Assembly (NCBI RefSeq): GCF_046533115.1
Contig: NZ_JAJQRC010000001.1
Span: 62,001 to 126,000, forward strand
From: JAIRMO01 sp046533115
GTDB lineage: Bacteria > Spirochaetota > Spirochaetia > Treponematales > Breznakiellaceae
DNA length: 64,000 nucleotides
Direction: 5' to 3'
Shown here: positions 56,584 through 64,000 of the stretch, piece by piece
How positions within the stretch are numbered: the first letter of the stretch is position 1
Layout: the number at the start of each line of letters is the position of its first letter
Made by a program: the position numbers and the translations under genes
Notes under the pieces: generated by a model
The model's database searches: none
Told to the model about the DNA's origin: nothing
Seen by the model: only the letters and a program-made list of their open reading frames with translations

Positions 56584-59337
56584 TTATGTATGTTTTCCGT
56601 GGCAGAATTTGTACTTTTTCCCGCTGCCGCAGGGGCAAGGGTCGTTTCTTCCTACTTTGGGATACGCCCTGACCACAGTGACCGCCTCAGGTTGGGATTT
56701 TGCCGAAGGACCCGGAGCGGTTCCTCCGCCGCTTTGTCCCGTTCCTGAGGAAAAGGCTGTCAAGCTGCCGTGGGATTGGACCGTTACCGTAGGTCTGCCC
56801 CGCCATTCCCGGTCTCCCGCGGCTTGGATCCGTACCAAATGTACCCGGGAGGCTATTTCCTCCCGGATCATATCGATCATGGTATCGAAGATCTGGAACC
56901 CCTCTATCTTGTATTCCGTCAACGGATTTTTTTGTCCGTAACTGCGGAGATATACCGCCTCCCGCAGACCTTCCATATTTTCCAGGTGATCCAGCCATTT
57001 GCGATCTATGGCCTGAAGGTACTGCATCCGAATAAAGGCGTTTAAATTAACGGTCCCTACCAGGTTTTCCTTTTCATCCAGGTCCTTTTCCAATTCCTCG
57101 ATGATCTGCGCTTCCAGGGCCTCGGGATTGGCTTCCTTCCCCTCAATTTTGAGGGTATAGCCGAACTTTTCCTTGAGGTAATTGCCCAGTTCCTTAATGA
57201 CCCCGGCCTGATCCCGGCGTTGGGATGCACGATATGTTTCCAAGGCGCCCTTTACCATGGAAAGGGTGGCGTCGTTTACCCGATCTTTGAGGTTTGTATC
57301 CCGTAATATGGCATCCCGTTGTTCATAAATATACTTTCGCTGCTGGTTAAGGACATCATCGTATTCCAGGAGGTGTTTACGAATTTCAAAATTCCGTTCT
57401 TCCACCTTTTTTTGGGCCTTTTCGATACTTTTATTAAGCCAGGGATGATAGATAGGTTCCCCCGGCTCCATACCGATTTTGGACATGATGTTTTTAATAT
57501 TGGATCCGCCAAAAAGACGCATGAGGTCATCGTCCATGGAAATAAAAAATTTTGACCTTCCCGGATCCCCCTGCCGGCCGGAACGGCCTCGAAGCTGGTT
57601 ATCGATACGCCGGCTTTCATGCCGTTCGGTACCGATTACGTAGAGCCCGCCCAGGCCTTTCACTTCCTCGTAGTCCCTTTTCCACTTTTCATATTCCGCT
57701 TTGAGGATTTCGGCGTATATTTCCGGACTTGCCCCGGTTCCCGCGGCCTTTCGGGCCCGGTGTTCCGGGTTACCTCCCAGCTTTATATCCGTACCCCGAC
57801 CCGCCATGTTGGTGGCAATGGTAACCGCCCCTTTGGCCCCGGCTTCGGCGATGATCCCCGCTTCCCGGGCGTGGTTTTTGGCGTTTAACACTTCGTGGCG
57901 GATCCCCCGCCGGGTAAGAAAGGTAGAGATTTTTTCTGATTTTTCGATAGAAACGGTCCCTACCAGCATGGGCTGACCTCGGTGGTGGGCCTCGGCGATT
58001 TCCTCGCAGAGGGCGTTAAATTTCTCCCCTTCGTTGAGGTATACCACATCGTCCTCGTCATTCCGGGCTACAGGGAGGTTGGTGGGGATCACCACCACAT
58101 CCAGGTTGTAGATCTTGCTGAATTCCACTGCCTCCGTGTCGGCGGTACCGGTCATACCGGAAATTTTTTCATAAAGCCGGAAGTAGTTCTGAAAGGTGAT
58201 GGTAGCCATGGTCCGGTTTCGCTGGGCGATTTTTATCCGTTCCTTGGCCTCAATGGCCTGGTGGAGCCCGTCGGAATACCGTCGGCCGTAGAGGATCCGG
58301 CCGGTAAATTCATCCACTATCTGAACCTGTCCGTCCTGAACAACGTAATCCACGTCGATATGAAAGAGCTTATGGGCCCGCAGGGCCTGGGTAAAGTAGT
58401 GGAGATACTCAAAATTTTCCTCATCCACGATGGCCCCTTTAATCAGGTTCCGTTTATGAAGGATATCCTCTATTTTTGCCAGCCCGCCGTTACTAAAGGA
58501 AACCCCCTTGTTTTTTTCATTCAGCTTATAATCGCCGATAACTTCCTCTCCCTGGGTCTCGTCGGGGTATTCTCCGTCCTCTTTCTTTTTAACTTCCTCC
58601 AGGGAACCTAAAAGTTTATCCACCTCCGCATACTTAAAGGTATCATCCTCGGCGGCGCCGGAGATGATAAGGGGGGTTCGAGCCTCGTCGATGAGGATGG
58701 AGTCGATTTCATCCACCACACAAAAGGCATGCCCCCGCTGAACCCGGCCTTCCAGGTCCCAGCGCATATTATCCCGTAAATAATCAAAACCGAATTCATT
58801 ATTGGTTCCGTAGGTTATATCACAGCGATAGTTCTGTTTCCGCCGTTCATTGTCCATGTCCGAAAGAATGGTACCTACGGTTAATCCCAAATAGGAAAAA
58901 ACCGGCCGCATCCATTCGGTATCCCGTTCCGCGAGGTAATCGTTGACGGTTACGATATGAACCCCCTTGCCGGGTATGGCATTAAGGTAGGCCGCGGCCA
59001 CGCTCATCAGGGTTTTACCCTCTCCGGTTTTCATTTCCACAATCTTACCCTGGTGGAGTACGATAGACCCCAGGACCTGTACGTCGTAGGGCCGCTCCCC
59101 CAGATTCCGCCGGGCCGCTTCCCGGGCCAGGGCAAAAGCCTCCGGCAGCAGGACATCCAGGGTTTCCCCGGCCTGGTACCGTTCCCGAAACCGGGCGGTC
59201 ATTCGGGGATATTCTTCTCCGGGCAGAGCGGCCGCCCAGGCTTCTTTTTCATTGACCCCGTGCAGGATAGGCAGCAGGGTTTTAAGATCCCGCTCGTGTT
59301 TGGAGCCGAACAGGAGTTTAACCATATTTTCTAACAT
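56584..59337 (-). CDS. secA: Preprotein translocase ATPase SecA
   Basis: The 917-residue motor drives proteins through SecYEG. Motifs: LGSIVLHQGKIVEMKTGEGKTL (Walker A), VDEIDSILIDEARTPLIISG, the preprotein-crosslinking region, TITFQNYFRLYEKISGMTGTA, ITIATNMAGRGTDI, GRSGRQGDPG and the C-terminal zinc-binding NDPCPCGSGKKYKFCHG. I chose the ATG at 59337 (MLENMVKLLFGSKHERD), the usual SecA start. There is no ribosome site; the promoter places +1 on this A, so it is probably leaderless. An in-frame TTG at 59373 coincides with the -35 box. Confidence 0.96.
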   Translation of the reverse strand: MLENMVKLLFGSKHERDLKTLLPILHGVNEKEAWAAALPGEEYPRMTARFRERYQAGETLDVLLPEAFALAREAARRNLGERPYDVQVLGSIVLHQGKIVEMKTGEGKTLMSVAAAYLNAIPGKGVHIVTVNDYLAERDTEWMRPVFSYLGLTVGTILSDMDNERRKQNYRCDITYGTNNEFGFDYLRDNMRWDLEGRVQRGHAFCVVDEIDSILIDEARTPLIISGAAEDDTFKYAEVDKLLGSLEEVKKKEDGEYPDETQGEEVIGDYKLNEKNKGVSFSNGGLAKIEDILHKRNLIKGAIVDEENFEYLHYFTQALRAHKLFHIDVDYVVQDGQVQIVDEFTGRILYGRRYSDGLHQAIEAKERIKIAQRNRTMATITFQNYFRLYEKISGMTGTADTEAVEFSKIYNLDVVVIPTNLPVARNDEDDVVYLNEGEKFNALCEEIAEAHHRGQPMLVGTVSIEKSEKISTFLTRRGIRHEVLNAKNHAREAGIIAEAGAKGAVTIATNMAGRGTDIKLGGNPEHRARKAAGTGASPEIYAEILKAEYEKWKRDYEEVKGLGGLYVIGTERHESRRIDNQLRGRSGRQGDPGRSKFFISMDDDLMRLFGGSNIKNIMSKIGMEPGEPIYHPWLNKSIEKAQKKVEERNFEIRKHLLEYDDVLNQQRKYIYEQRDAILRDTNLKDRVNDATLSMVKGALETYRASQRRDQAGVIKELGNYLKEKFGYTLKIEGKEANPEALEAQIIEELEKDLDEKENLVGTVNLNAFIRMQYLQAIDRKWLDHLENMEGLREAVYLRSYGQKNPLTEYKIEGFQIFDTMIDMIREEIASRVHLVRIQAAGDREWRGRPTVTVQSHGSLTAFSSGTGQSGGGTAPGPSAKSQPEAVTVVRAYPKVGRNDPCPCGSGKKYKFCHGKHT

Positions 59338-59343
59338 ACTGGT

Positions 59344-59373
59344 AATGTATCGCTTTATCCGGCAAGTTGACAA
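59344..59373 (-). promoter_or_regulatory. secA promoter with start site on the ATG
   Basis: On the minus strand TTGTCA (59373-59368; five of six), 18 bp, TACATT (59349-59344; four of six). Seven bases past the -10 box is 59337, the first base of the secA start codon. Confidence 0.6.
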
Positions 59374-59512
59374 GCATCCCGTCCGGGGATCCCTAAAACG
59401 GTCTAGATAATATTTCTTTCCCTACCCTTGCGTTAACCCCGGCTTTTTTGATATATTAAAGAAAGGTGAGTTTTTTTAAATATATTAAATTTTGAAAAAG
59501 CTTTCTTAAAAT

Positions 59513-59598
59513 AGAGCGGAAAAGCCGTCTTGGCTAATGGAGGCTTAACCGCTTTTTCAAAGTCGGTTTCAAAAAAACGTAAGCCTTGAAATCGGCTC
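59513..59598. repeat. Composite palindrome, family B, upstream of the oad operon
   Basis: AGAGCGGAAAAGCC (59513 onward) is followed by CTTAACCGCTTTTTCAAAGT and CGGTTTCAAAAAAACG, ending TTGAAATCGGCTC (59586-59598). From 59544 on it aligns with 42451-42505 with few changes. The 291-bp gap between secA and oadG holds otherwise only AT-rich sequence; I see no gene in it. Confidence 0.65.
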
Positions 59599-59664
59599 TA
59601 ATAAAAATGATTTTTGCCATTCTTTAAATAAGCGAAAATCGGATTGATTTCATGAGGAGGCTTT

Positions 59665-59925
59665 ATGACGATAGCCGAGATGCTGGAGCAAAGCGGAGTT
59701 CTTACCCTGCTCGGTATGGGAATTGTATTTGGTTTTCTGGTGGTTTTGATTATCTGCGTAAGTTTGGTAGGTAAGGTTATTCATGCCCTGGGGGCGGATA
59801 AGGATGTGACGGCGCCTGTCACCACGGGGACTTCCCCGGGCGGCGGGGCAAGTGCGGGGAATGCTGCGGTCACCGCGGCTATTTCGGCGGCGGTTAATGA
59901 ATACCGCAAGACGACAAACCCTTAA
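59665..59925 (+). CDS. oadG: Oxaloacetate decarboxylase gamma subunit
   Basis: The 86-residue protein has one membrane helix (LLGMGIVFGFLVVLIICVSLVGKVI) and a short Gly/Ala/Thr-rich tail, the plan of OadG/OadG-like anchors. It holds the alpha and beta subunits together. The C-terminal helix AVTAAISAAVNEYRKT is typical of anaerobe OadG. A GAGGAGG precedes the ATG. It is first of the operon oadG-oadA-oadB. Confidence 0.88.
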   Translation: MTIAEMLEQSGVLTLLGMGIVFGFLVVLIICVSLVGKVIHALGADKDVTAPVTTGTSPGGGASAGNAAVTAAISAAVNEYRKTTNP

Positions 59926-59985
59926 GGCGTATTGCTGGAGAGTTTTTAAAGAAAACTCCCTTTATTTAATTTATTAGGAGAAAAC

Positions 59986-62019
59986 ATGCCCAAAGTCAAA
60001 CTTACCGATTTGGTACTCCGGGATGCTCATCAGTCCCTTTTTGCGACCCGGATGGTTACCGCCGACATGTTGCCGGTCTGTAATAAACTCGATCAGGTGG
60101 GATTTTTCGCCCTGGAAGCCTGGGGCGGAGCTACCTTTGATTCCTGTATCCGCTTTTTAAACGAAGACCCCTGGGATCGGCTCAAGAAACTCAAAGCAGC
60201 CCTGCCCAATACCAAGATCATGATGCTCCTGCGGGGTCAGAACCTTTTGGGATACCGCCATTACGCCGACGACGTGGTGGCCAAATTTGTGGAATACGCC
60301 GCTAAAGACGGGGTGGATATCTTCCGTATTTTCGACGCGGTAAATGACCCCCGAAACTTCGAGGCCGCCACTGCGGCGGCGAAAAAGACCGGCAAACATA
60401 TCCAGGCGGCCATTTCCTACGCGGTAACCCCTTTCCACACCATCGAAAAATACGCGGAACTGGCTAAACAGTACGCCGACATCGGCGCCGATTCTATCGC
60501 CATCAAGGATATGTCGGGACTTCTCAAACCCTATGTGGCCTACGATCTGGTAAAGGCTATCAAGAAAGTGACGGACCTCCCTATCGAGATCCACTCCCAT
60601 GCCACCACCGGTATGTCGGTGGCCACCTTGACCAAGGCCGCCGAGGCGGGGGCGGAGATCCTCGACACGGTCATTTCCTCCCTGGCCATGGGTACCAGCC
60701 ACAGCCCCACGGAAACCATAGTTGAGATTTTCAGGGGAACCGAATACGATACGGGGCTTGATACCAAACTGTTGTTGGAAATCGCGGCCTACTTCCGGGA
60801 GGTGCGGAAAAATTACAAGAAATTCGAATCCAGTTTTCTGGGAGCCGATACCCGGATTTTGGTTTCCCAGGTTCCCGGCGGTATGCTCTCCAACCTGGAA
60901 AGCCAGCTCAAGGAGCAGGGTGCTTCCGACAAGATCGATGACGTATTAAAAGAAATCGCCGTGGTTCAAAAGGATTCGGGTTATCCGCCCCTGGTAACCC
61001 CCACCAGCCAGATTGTGGGTACCCAGGCGGTGTTTAACGTCCTCTTTGGCCGGTATAACCGGCTTTCCGGGGAATTCCAGGATCTTATGGCGGGCAAATA
61101 CGGCGCCTGCCCGGCCCCAAAAAACGTCGAAGTGGTAAAAAAGGCCCTGGAGGGCCTCAAGATGGAACAGGAGATCACCCACCGGCCGGCGGATGATATT
61201 CCTCCCGAATACGACAAACTGGAAGCGGAGGCGAAAAAACTTTTGGGAACCGATGCGGTCAGCGTGGAAGATGTTCTGACCCTGGCCATGTTCCCCAAGG
61301 TGGCCCCCAACTTTTTCAAAAAACGGGCTGAAGGGCCGGTGGTCTTCAAACCCGAAGCGGAGGCTCCCGCGGCCCCGGCGGCGGCTCCCGGACAGGCGGC
61401 TAAATACACGGTGAATGTCAATGGCACCAACTACAACGTGGTGGTTGCCCCGGCAGGTACCGTGGCGGTTACCCCTGCCTCAGGCGGAGCTTCCCCGGCC
61501 CCGGCGGCTTCCGGGGGCGGCGCGGGGATTCCCGCCCCGGTGGCGGGGACGATCCTCCGCTACGCCGTGGATGAAGGGGCCGAGGTCAAGGCCGGCCAGA
61601 CGGTGCTGATCATCGAGTCCATGAAGATGGAACTGGAGATCAAAGCCACCGTTGCCGGAAAGATCCACTTTCTGGTACCCACAGGTACCCAGGTTGCGGC
61701 CCAGCAGCCGGTGGCGGAAATCGGCGGTGTTCCGGGCGCGGCTCCGGTCCCGGCGGCTCCCGCTGCTCCCACTCCGGTGGAAGTGGCGGTTCCGGCGGCT
61801 TCCGTGGGCGGTACGGTCATTCCCGCCCCGGTGGCGGGGACGATCCTCCGTTATGCGGTGAACGAGGGGGCCCAGGTCGCCTCGGGGGACACCATTGTCA
61901 TCATTGAGTCCATGAAAATGGAGCTGGAGATCAAGGCCACTGCGGCGGGTACGGTTCATTTTCTGACCTCCGTGGGAACCCAGGTCGCTTCCCAACAGCC
62001 AATTGCCGAGATAGGGTAA
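59986..62019 (+). CDS. oadA: Oxaloacetate decarboxylase alpha subunit with two biotin carrier domains
   Basis: The 677-residue protein has a carboxyltransferase barrel (LTDLVLRDAHQSLFATRM; DAVNDPRN; DSIAIKDMSGLL; IHSHATTGMS with metal-binding His) and a PYC-OADA conserved domain to about residue 440. After an Ala/Pro linker come two biotinyl domains, not one: PAPVAGTILRYAV-DEG with biotin Lys547 (ESMKMELE) and the same again with Lys644. The two are 97 residues apart and nearly equal, also in DNA. It takes CO2 off oxaloacetate and gives it to biotin. An AGGAG site precedes the ATG. Confidence 0.95.
   Translation: MPKVKLTDLVLRDAHQSLFATRMVTADMLPVCNKLDQVGFFALEAWGGATFDSCIRFLNEDPWDRLKKLKAALPNTKIMMLLRGQNLLGYRHYADDVVAKFVEYAAKDGVDIFRIFDAVNDPRNFEAATAAAKKTGKHIQAAISYAVTPFHTIEKYAELAKQYADIGADSIAIKDMSGLLKPYVAYDLVKAIKKVTDLPIEIHSHATTGMSVATLTKAAEAGAEILDTVISSLAMGTSHSPTETIVEIFRGTEYDTGLDTKLLLEIAAYFREVRKNYKKFESSFLGADTRILVSQVPGGMLSNLESQLKEQGASDKIDDVLKEIAVVQKDSGYPPLVTPTSQIVGTQAVFNVLFGRYNRLSGEFQDLMAGKYGACPAPKNVEVVKKALEGLKMEQEITHRPADDIPPEYDKLEAEAKKLLGTDAVSVEDVLTLAMFPKVAPNFFKKRAEGPVVFKPEAEAPAAPAAAPGQAAKYTVNVNGTNYNVVVAPAGTVAVTPASGGASPAPAASGGGAGIPAPVAGTILRYAVDEGAEVKAGQTVLIIESMKMELEIKATVAGKIHFLVPTGTQVAAQQPVAEIGGVPGAAPVPAAPAAPTPVEVAVPAASVGGTVIPAPVAGTILRYAVNEGAQVASGDTIVIIESMKMELEIKATAAGTVHFLTSVGTQVASQQPIAEIG
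61531..62019 (+). repeat. Tandem duplication of the biotin-domain coding block (period 291 bp)
   Basis: The block starting CCCGCCCCGGTGGCGGGGAC occurs at 61531 and again at 61822, an exact 291-bp (97-codon) shift. The following 29 bases or so are the same, and similarity goes on through the biotin site (ATGAA(G/A)ATGGA at 61621 and 61912). In-frame duplication within oadA. Confidence 0.85.
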
Positions 62020-62095
62020 AACCGCTGGTTTTTTCCTATTTTTTGGAGGCCTTTGCCTTGAGGGCAAAGGCCATAAACTAAGACAGGACGGTATC

Positions 62096-63496
62096 ATGTC
62101 AGATATGAAAAAGAATCCGGTGCTAATTACCAAAATATGTCTGCTTTTGGTGGTAGGCGCCTTTGTGTTTTCCTTTATGCCCCGGGTCCTTGCCCAATCC
62201 TCCACTCCGGTGGATGATCTTCCCTCATTCAGAAATTTGGGTGGTAAAATCCCCAACAGCGCGGATCTTCCCCGGGTATCCCTGGGCAGTTTTATCCGGA
62301 ATATCGCGGAAACCACCGGGATTTTCGCCTTTGTCACTGACAAGGTGGAAAAAGAGACCACCCTGGTGGACAACGCCACGGGAAAAAACAAAACCACCAC
62401 GGTTTTCGGCTGGCAGGAATTTCTCATGGTGGCGGTGGGGTTCCTCATCATCTATTTGGGGGCGGTGAAGGGTTTTGAACCCCTGCTCCTCATTCCCATC
62501 GGTTTTGGGACGGTCTTTGTGAACGTTCCCTTTGTCGCCATGGGTTCCCCCCCCCACGGTTTCCTCCATATTATCTATGAAAGCGGGGTGGGGAACGAAT
62601 TTTTCCCCCTGATCATCTTTATGGGTATCGGGGCTATGACCGACTTCGGTCCCCTTATCGCTAATCCCAAAACCGCCATCCTGGGGGCGGCGGCCCAGTT
62701 CGGTGTTTTCGGTACCCTTTTCGGCATTGCGCTAGCCAACTACCTGCCGGGGGTGGCCTTTAACCTCAAGGAAGCCTGCTCGGTAGCGATCATCGGCGGC
62801 GCCGACGGTCCCACCACGATCTATATCGCCGCCAAACTAGCCCCCCATCTCCTGGCCACGGTGGCGGTGGCGGCTTATTCCTATATGGCCTTGGTGCCTA
62901 TGATCCAGCCGCCCATCATGAAACTCCTCACTACCCAACATGAACGGCTTATCAGGATGAAACAGCTCCGGCCCGTTTCCCAGGTAGAAAAGATCGCCTT
63001 TCCCATCGTGGTATTTGTGCTTTCCATCCTGTTGATTCCTTCGGCGGCGGCCCTTATCGGCTGTCTCATGTTCGGGAACTTTATCCGGGAATGCGGGGTG
63101 GTGGAGCGGCTGTCCAAGACCCTCCAGAATGAACTTATCAACATCGTATCCATCTTCCTTTCCCTGGGGGTGGGCAGCCAGATGACCCCGGAAAAATTCC
63201 TCAATTCCTCGTCCCTGATCATTGTGGTTATGGGGCTTGTCGCTTTCGCCATCGCCACCGCCACGGGGATTCTGGTGGCCAAGTTCATGAATCTCTTTCT
63301 CAAGGAGAAGATCAATCCCCTCATCGGTTCCGCCGGGGTTTCGGCGGTACCCATGGCCGCCCGGGTTTCCAACAAGGTGGGCCTGGAATACGATCCGGGG
63401 AACTTCCTCCTCATGCACGCCATGGGTCCCAATGTGGCCGGCGTTATCGGAACCGCTATCGCCGCGGGGGTCATGATAGCGGTCTATGGAGGTTAA
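62096..63496 (+). CDS. oadB: Oxaloacetate decarboxylase beta subunit, sodium pump
   Basis: The 466-residue membrane protein couples decarboxylation of carboxybiotin to Na+ export. It has the OadB motifs: FGWQEFLMVAVGFLIIYL, IIFMGIGAMTDFGPLIANP, GGADGPTTIYIA (key Asp), and SAGVSAVPMAARVSNKVG near the C-terminus. The N-terminal part is extended: a hydrophobic signal-like helix (about 10-34) and a soluble stretch (to about 95) before the usual core. This is seen in other anaerobes. A C9 run lies at about 62549. It would give the cell a sodium gradient from fermentation acids. Confidence 0.95.
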   Translation: MSDMKKNPVLITKICLLLVVGAFVFSFMPRVLAQSSTPVDDLPSFRNLGGKIPNSADLPRVSLGSFIRNIAETTGIFAFVTDKVEKETTLVDNATGKNKTTTVFGWQEFLMVAVGFLIIYLGAVKGFEPLLLIPIGFGTVFVNVPFVAMGSPPHGFLHIIYESGVGNEFFPLIIFMGIGAMTDFGPLIANPKTAILGAAAQFGVFGTLFGIALANYLPGVAFNLKEACSVAIIGGADGPTTIYIAAKLAPHLLATVAVAAYSYMALVPMIQPPIMKLLTTQHERLIRMKQLRPVSQVEKIAFPIVVFVLSILLIPSAAALIGCLMFGNFIRECGVVERLSKTLQNELINIVSIFLSLGVGSQMTPEKFLNSSSLIIVVMGLVAFAIATATGILVAKFMNLFLKEKINPLIGSAGVSAVPMAARVSNKVGLEYDPGNFLLMHAMGPNVAGVIGTAIAAGVMIAVYGG

Positions 63497-63514
63497 TACA
63501 TACGAGGAGCCGTG

Positions 63515-63553
63515 ATGAATGAACCTCTCCGCCGCGGAGCGGCGGGGGAGTAG
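63515..63553 (+). other. Twelve-codon open frame folded into a GC-rich hairpin
   Basis: GAGGAG (63504-63509) precedes ATG-AAT-GAA-CCT and a stop at 63551. The frame covers the hairpin CCGCCGC / GCGGCGG (63529-63545, loop GGA). There is no T-tract, so it is not a classic terminator. It may be a leader peptide for the kinase gene or chance. Confidence 0.25.
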
Positions 63554-63577
63554 ACCTCACTTGACAGGGGATTCGGT

Positions 63578-64000
63578 ATGATAATTCACGGAACCGGTTG
63601 TTGTTTACTGGATGCTCTTTACAGGGCGGATTTTTCCGGCCCCGCTTTTCAAGCCGCCCTTTCCCGGCGGGAAGGGGATGGGGGATTGACTCCGGGGCGG
63701 CTGGTATTTGCCGAAAATTTTGAGCGCTTCATGGGAAAGCCCTACGAGGAAGCCCTGGGTGCCCTTATCGAGGGAAAGGGTTCCGATTCCCAAAACCTGG
63801 GGGGGCCTTCGGTGGTATCCCTGGCCCATGTTGCCCAGGTGCGATCCGGGGGTGAGGTTTGTTTTTTTGGCGTCCGGGGAAATGACGAAACCGGTCTGTT
63901 GGTAGAAAAAGCCCTGGCCCGGCTCCCCTTTAAAAAATGCCGTCTGAGTATCCGGGAAGGGGCAACTCCCCGGACAGACGTACTCTCGGACCCCCACTAC
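63578..64000 (+). CDS. PfkB-family carbohydrate kinase, N-terminal part (runs off the right edge)
   Basis: The frame is open from the ATG at 63578 to the end (141 codons). It begins MIIHGTGCCLLDALYRADFSG, an N-terminal strand like that of PfkB/ribokinase proteins. Then come NLGGPSVVSLAHVAQ (the GGxxxNxA sugar-binding region, altered), FFGVRGNDETGLLVEKAL (VGxDxxG region) and ATPRTDVL (strand before the lid). Substrate is unknown. An AGGGG lies seven bases before the ATG. The catalytic GAGD motif should follow outside the window. Confidence 0.85.
   Translation, partial: MIIHGTGCCLLDALYRADFSGPAFQAALSRREGDGGLTPGRLVFAENFERFMGKPYEEALGALIEGKGSDSQNLGGPSVVSLAHVAQVRSGGEVCFFGVRGNDETGLLVEKALARLPFKKCRLSIREGATPRTDVLSDPHY

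Noticed and set aside
1..64000. CRISPR arrays, prophage, insertion sequences, tRNA or rRNA genes
   Set aside because: No regularly spaced repeats, transposase or phage genes, or RNA-gene signatures were recognised; the two Xer proteins lie in a conserved housekeeping cluster, not in a mobile element.

Overview
The window is one continuous bacterial chromosome segment of about 50% GC from a spirochaete, most likely a Treponema of the termite-gut type (inference). The evidence is two periplasmic-flagellar sheath (FlaA) genes, a V-type (not F-type) ATPase subunit, the ftsA-ftsZ-xer-dprA-topA-xer-hslVU-flgBC-fliEFGHIJ gene order recalled from treponemes, and many lineage-type secreted or TPR proteins. 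No rRNA, tRNA, CRISPR array, phage or insertion sequence was recognised.

Layout. 1-9.7 kb: the 3' end of mutS2, a TM2 protein, rhomboid protease, exonuclease III, a membrane protein, class II aldolase, two exported proteins, two flaA genes behind a perfect sigma-70 promoter, and a small two-gene operon of unknown function. 9.9-17.4 kb: a shortened division/cell-wall cluster (mraZ-rsmH-ftsL-mraY-ftsW-ftsQ-ftsA-ftsZ) with a clear MraZ operator. 17.4-25.3 kb: two Xer recombinases, a TPR protein, dprA, topA and hslVU. 25.4-32.4 kb: the flagellar basal-body/export operon flgB-flgC-fliE-fliF-fliG-fliH-fliI-fliJ. 32.4-38.9 kb (minus strand): phoH, a 7TM-HD phosphodiesterase, ybeY, a CorC-like CBS protein and a large exported TPR protein. 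39.1-44.1 kb: an isolated V-ATPase subunit D, a universal stress protein, a flavodoxin-like protein, a J-domain protein, methionine aminopeptidase and an HtrA protease. 44.2-47.8 kb (minus): an exported protein, an Omp85-like barrel and aroB. 48.0-54.8 kb (minus): a NusG-like regulator leads a tightly packed run encoding a nucleotide-sugar dehydratase, an aminotransferase and a three-subunit molybdenum hydroxylase. 54.9-59.3 kb: two exported proteins, then secA on the minus strand. 59.6-63.5 kb: a sodium-pumping oxaloacetate decarboxylase operon (oadG-oadA-oadB) whose alpha subunit has two biotin domains. The window ends in the start of a PfkB-family sugar kinase.

Regulation and structure. 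Several intergenic spaces carry two families of palindromic repeats. One family sits exactly on the stop codon of the gene before it. The other is a composite element of about 130 bp with nested inverted repeats. Some genes appear to start in unusual ways: ftsA at CTG, a PPC-domain protein at ATC or ATT, and secA and a small unknown gene as leaderless transcripts. The most unusual gene set is the NusG-like/sugar/molybdenum-hydroxylase run. All assignments come from reading the sequence and recalling families; no database search was made.
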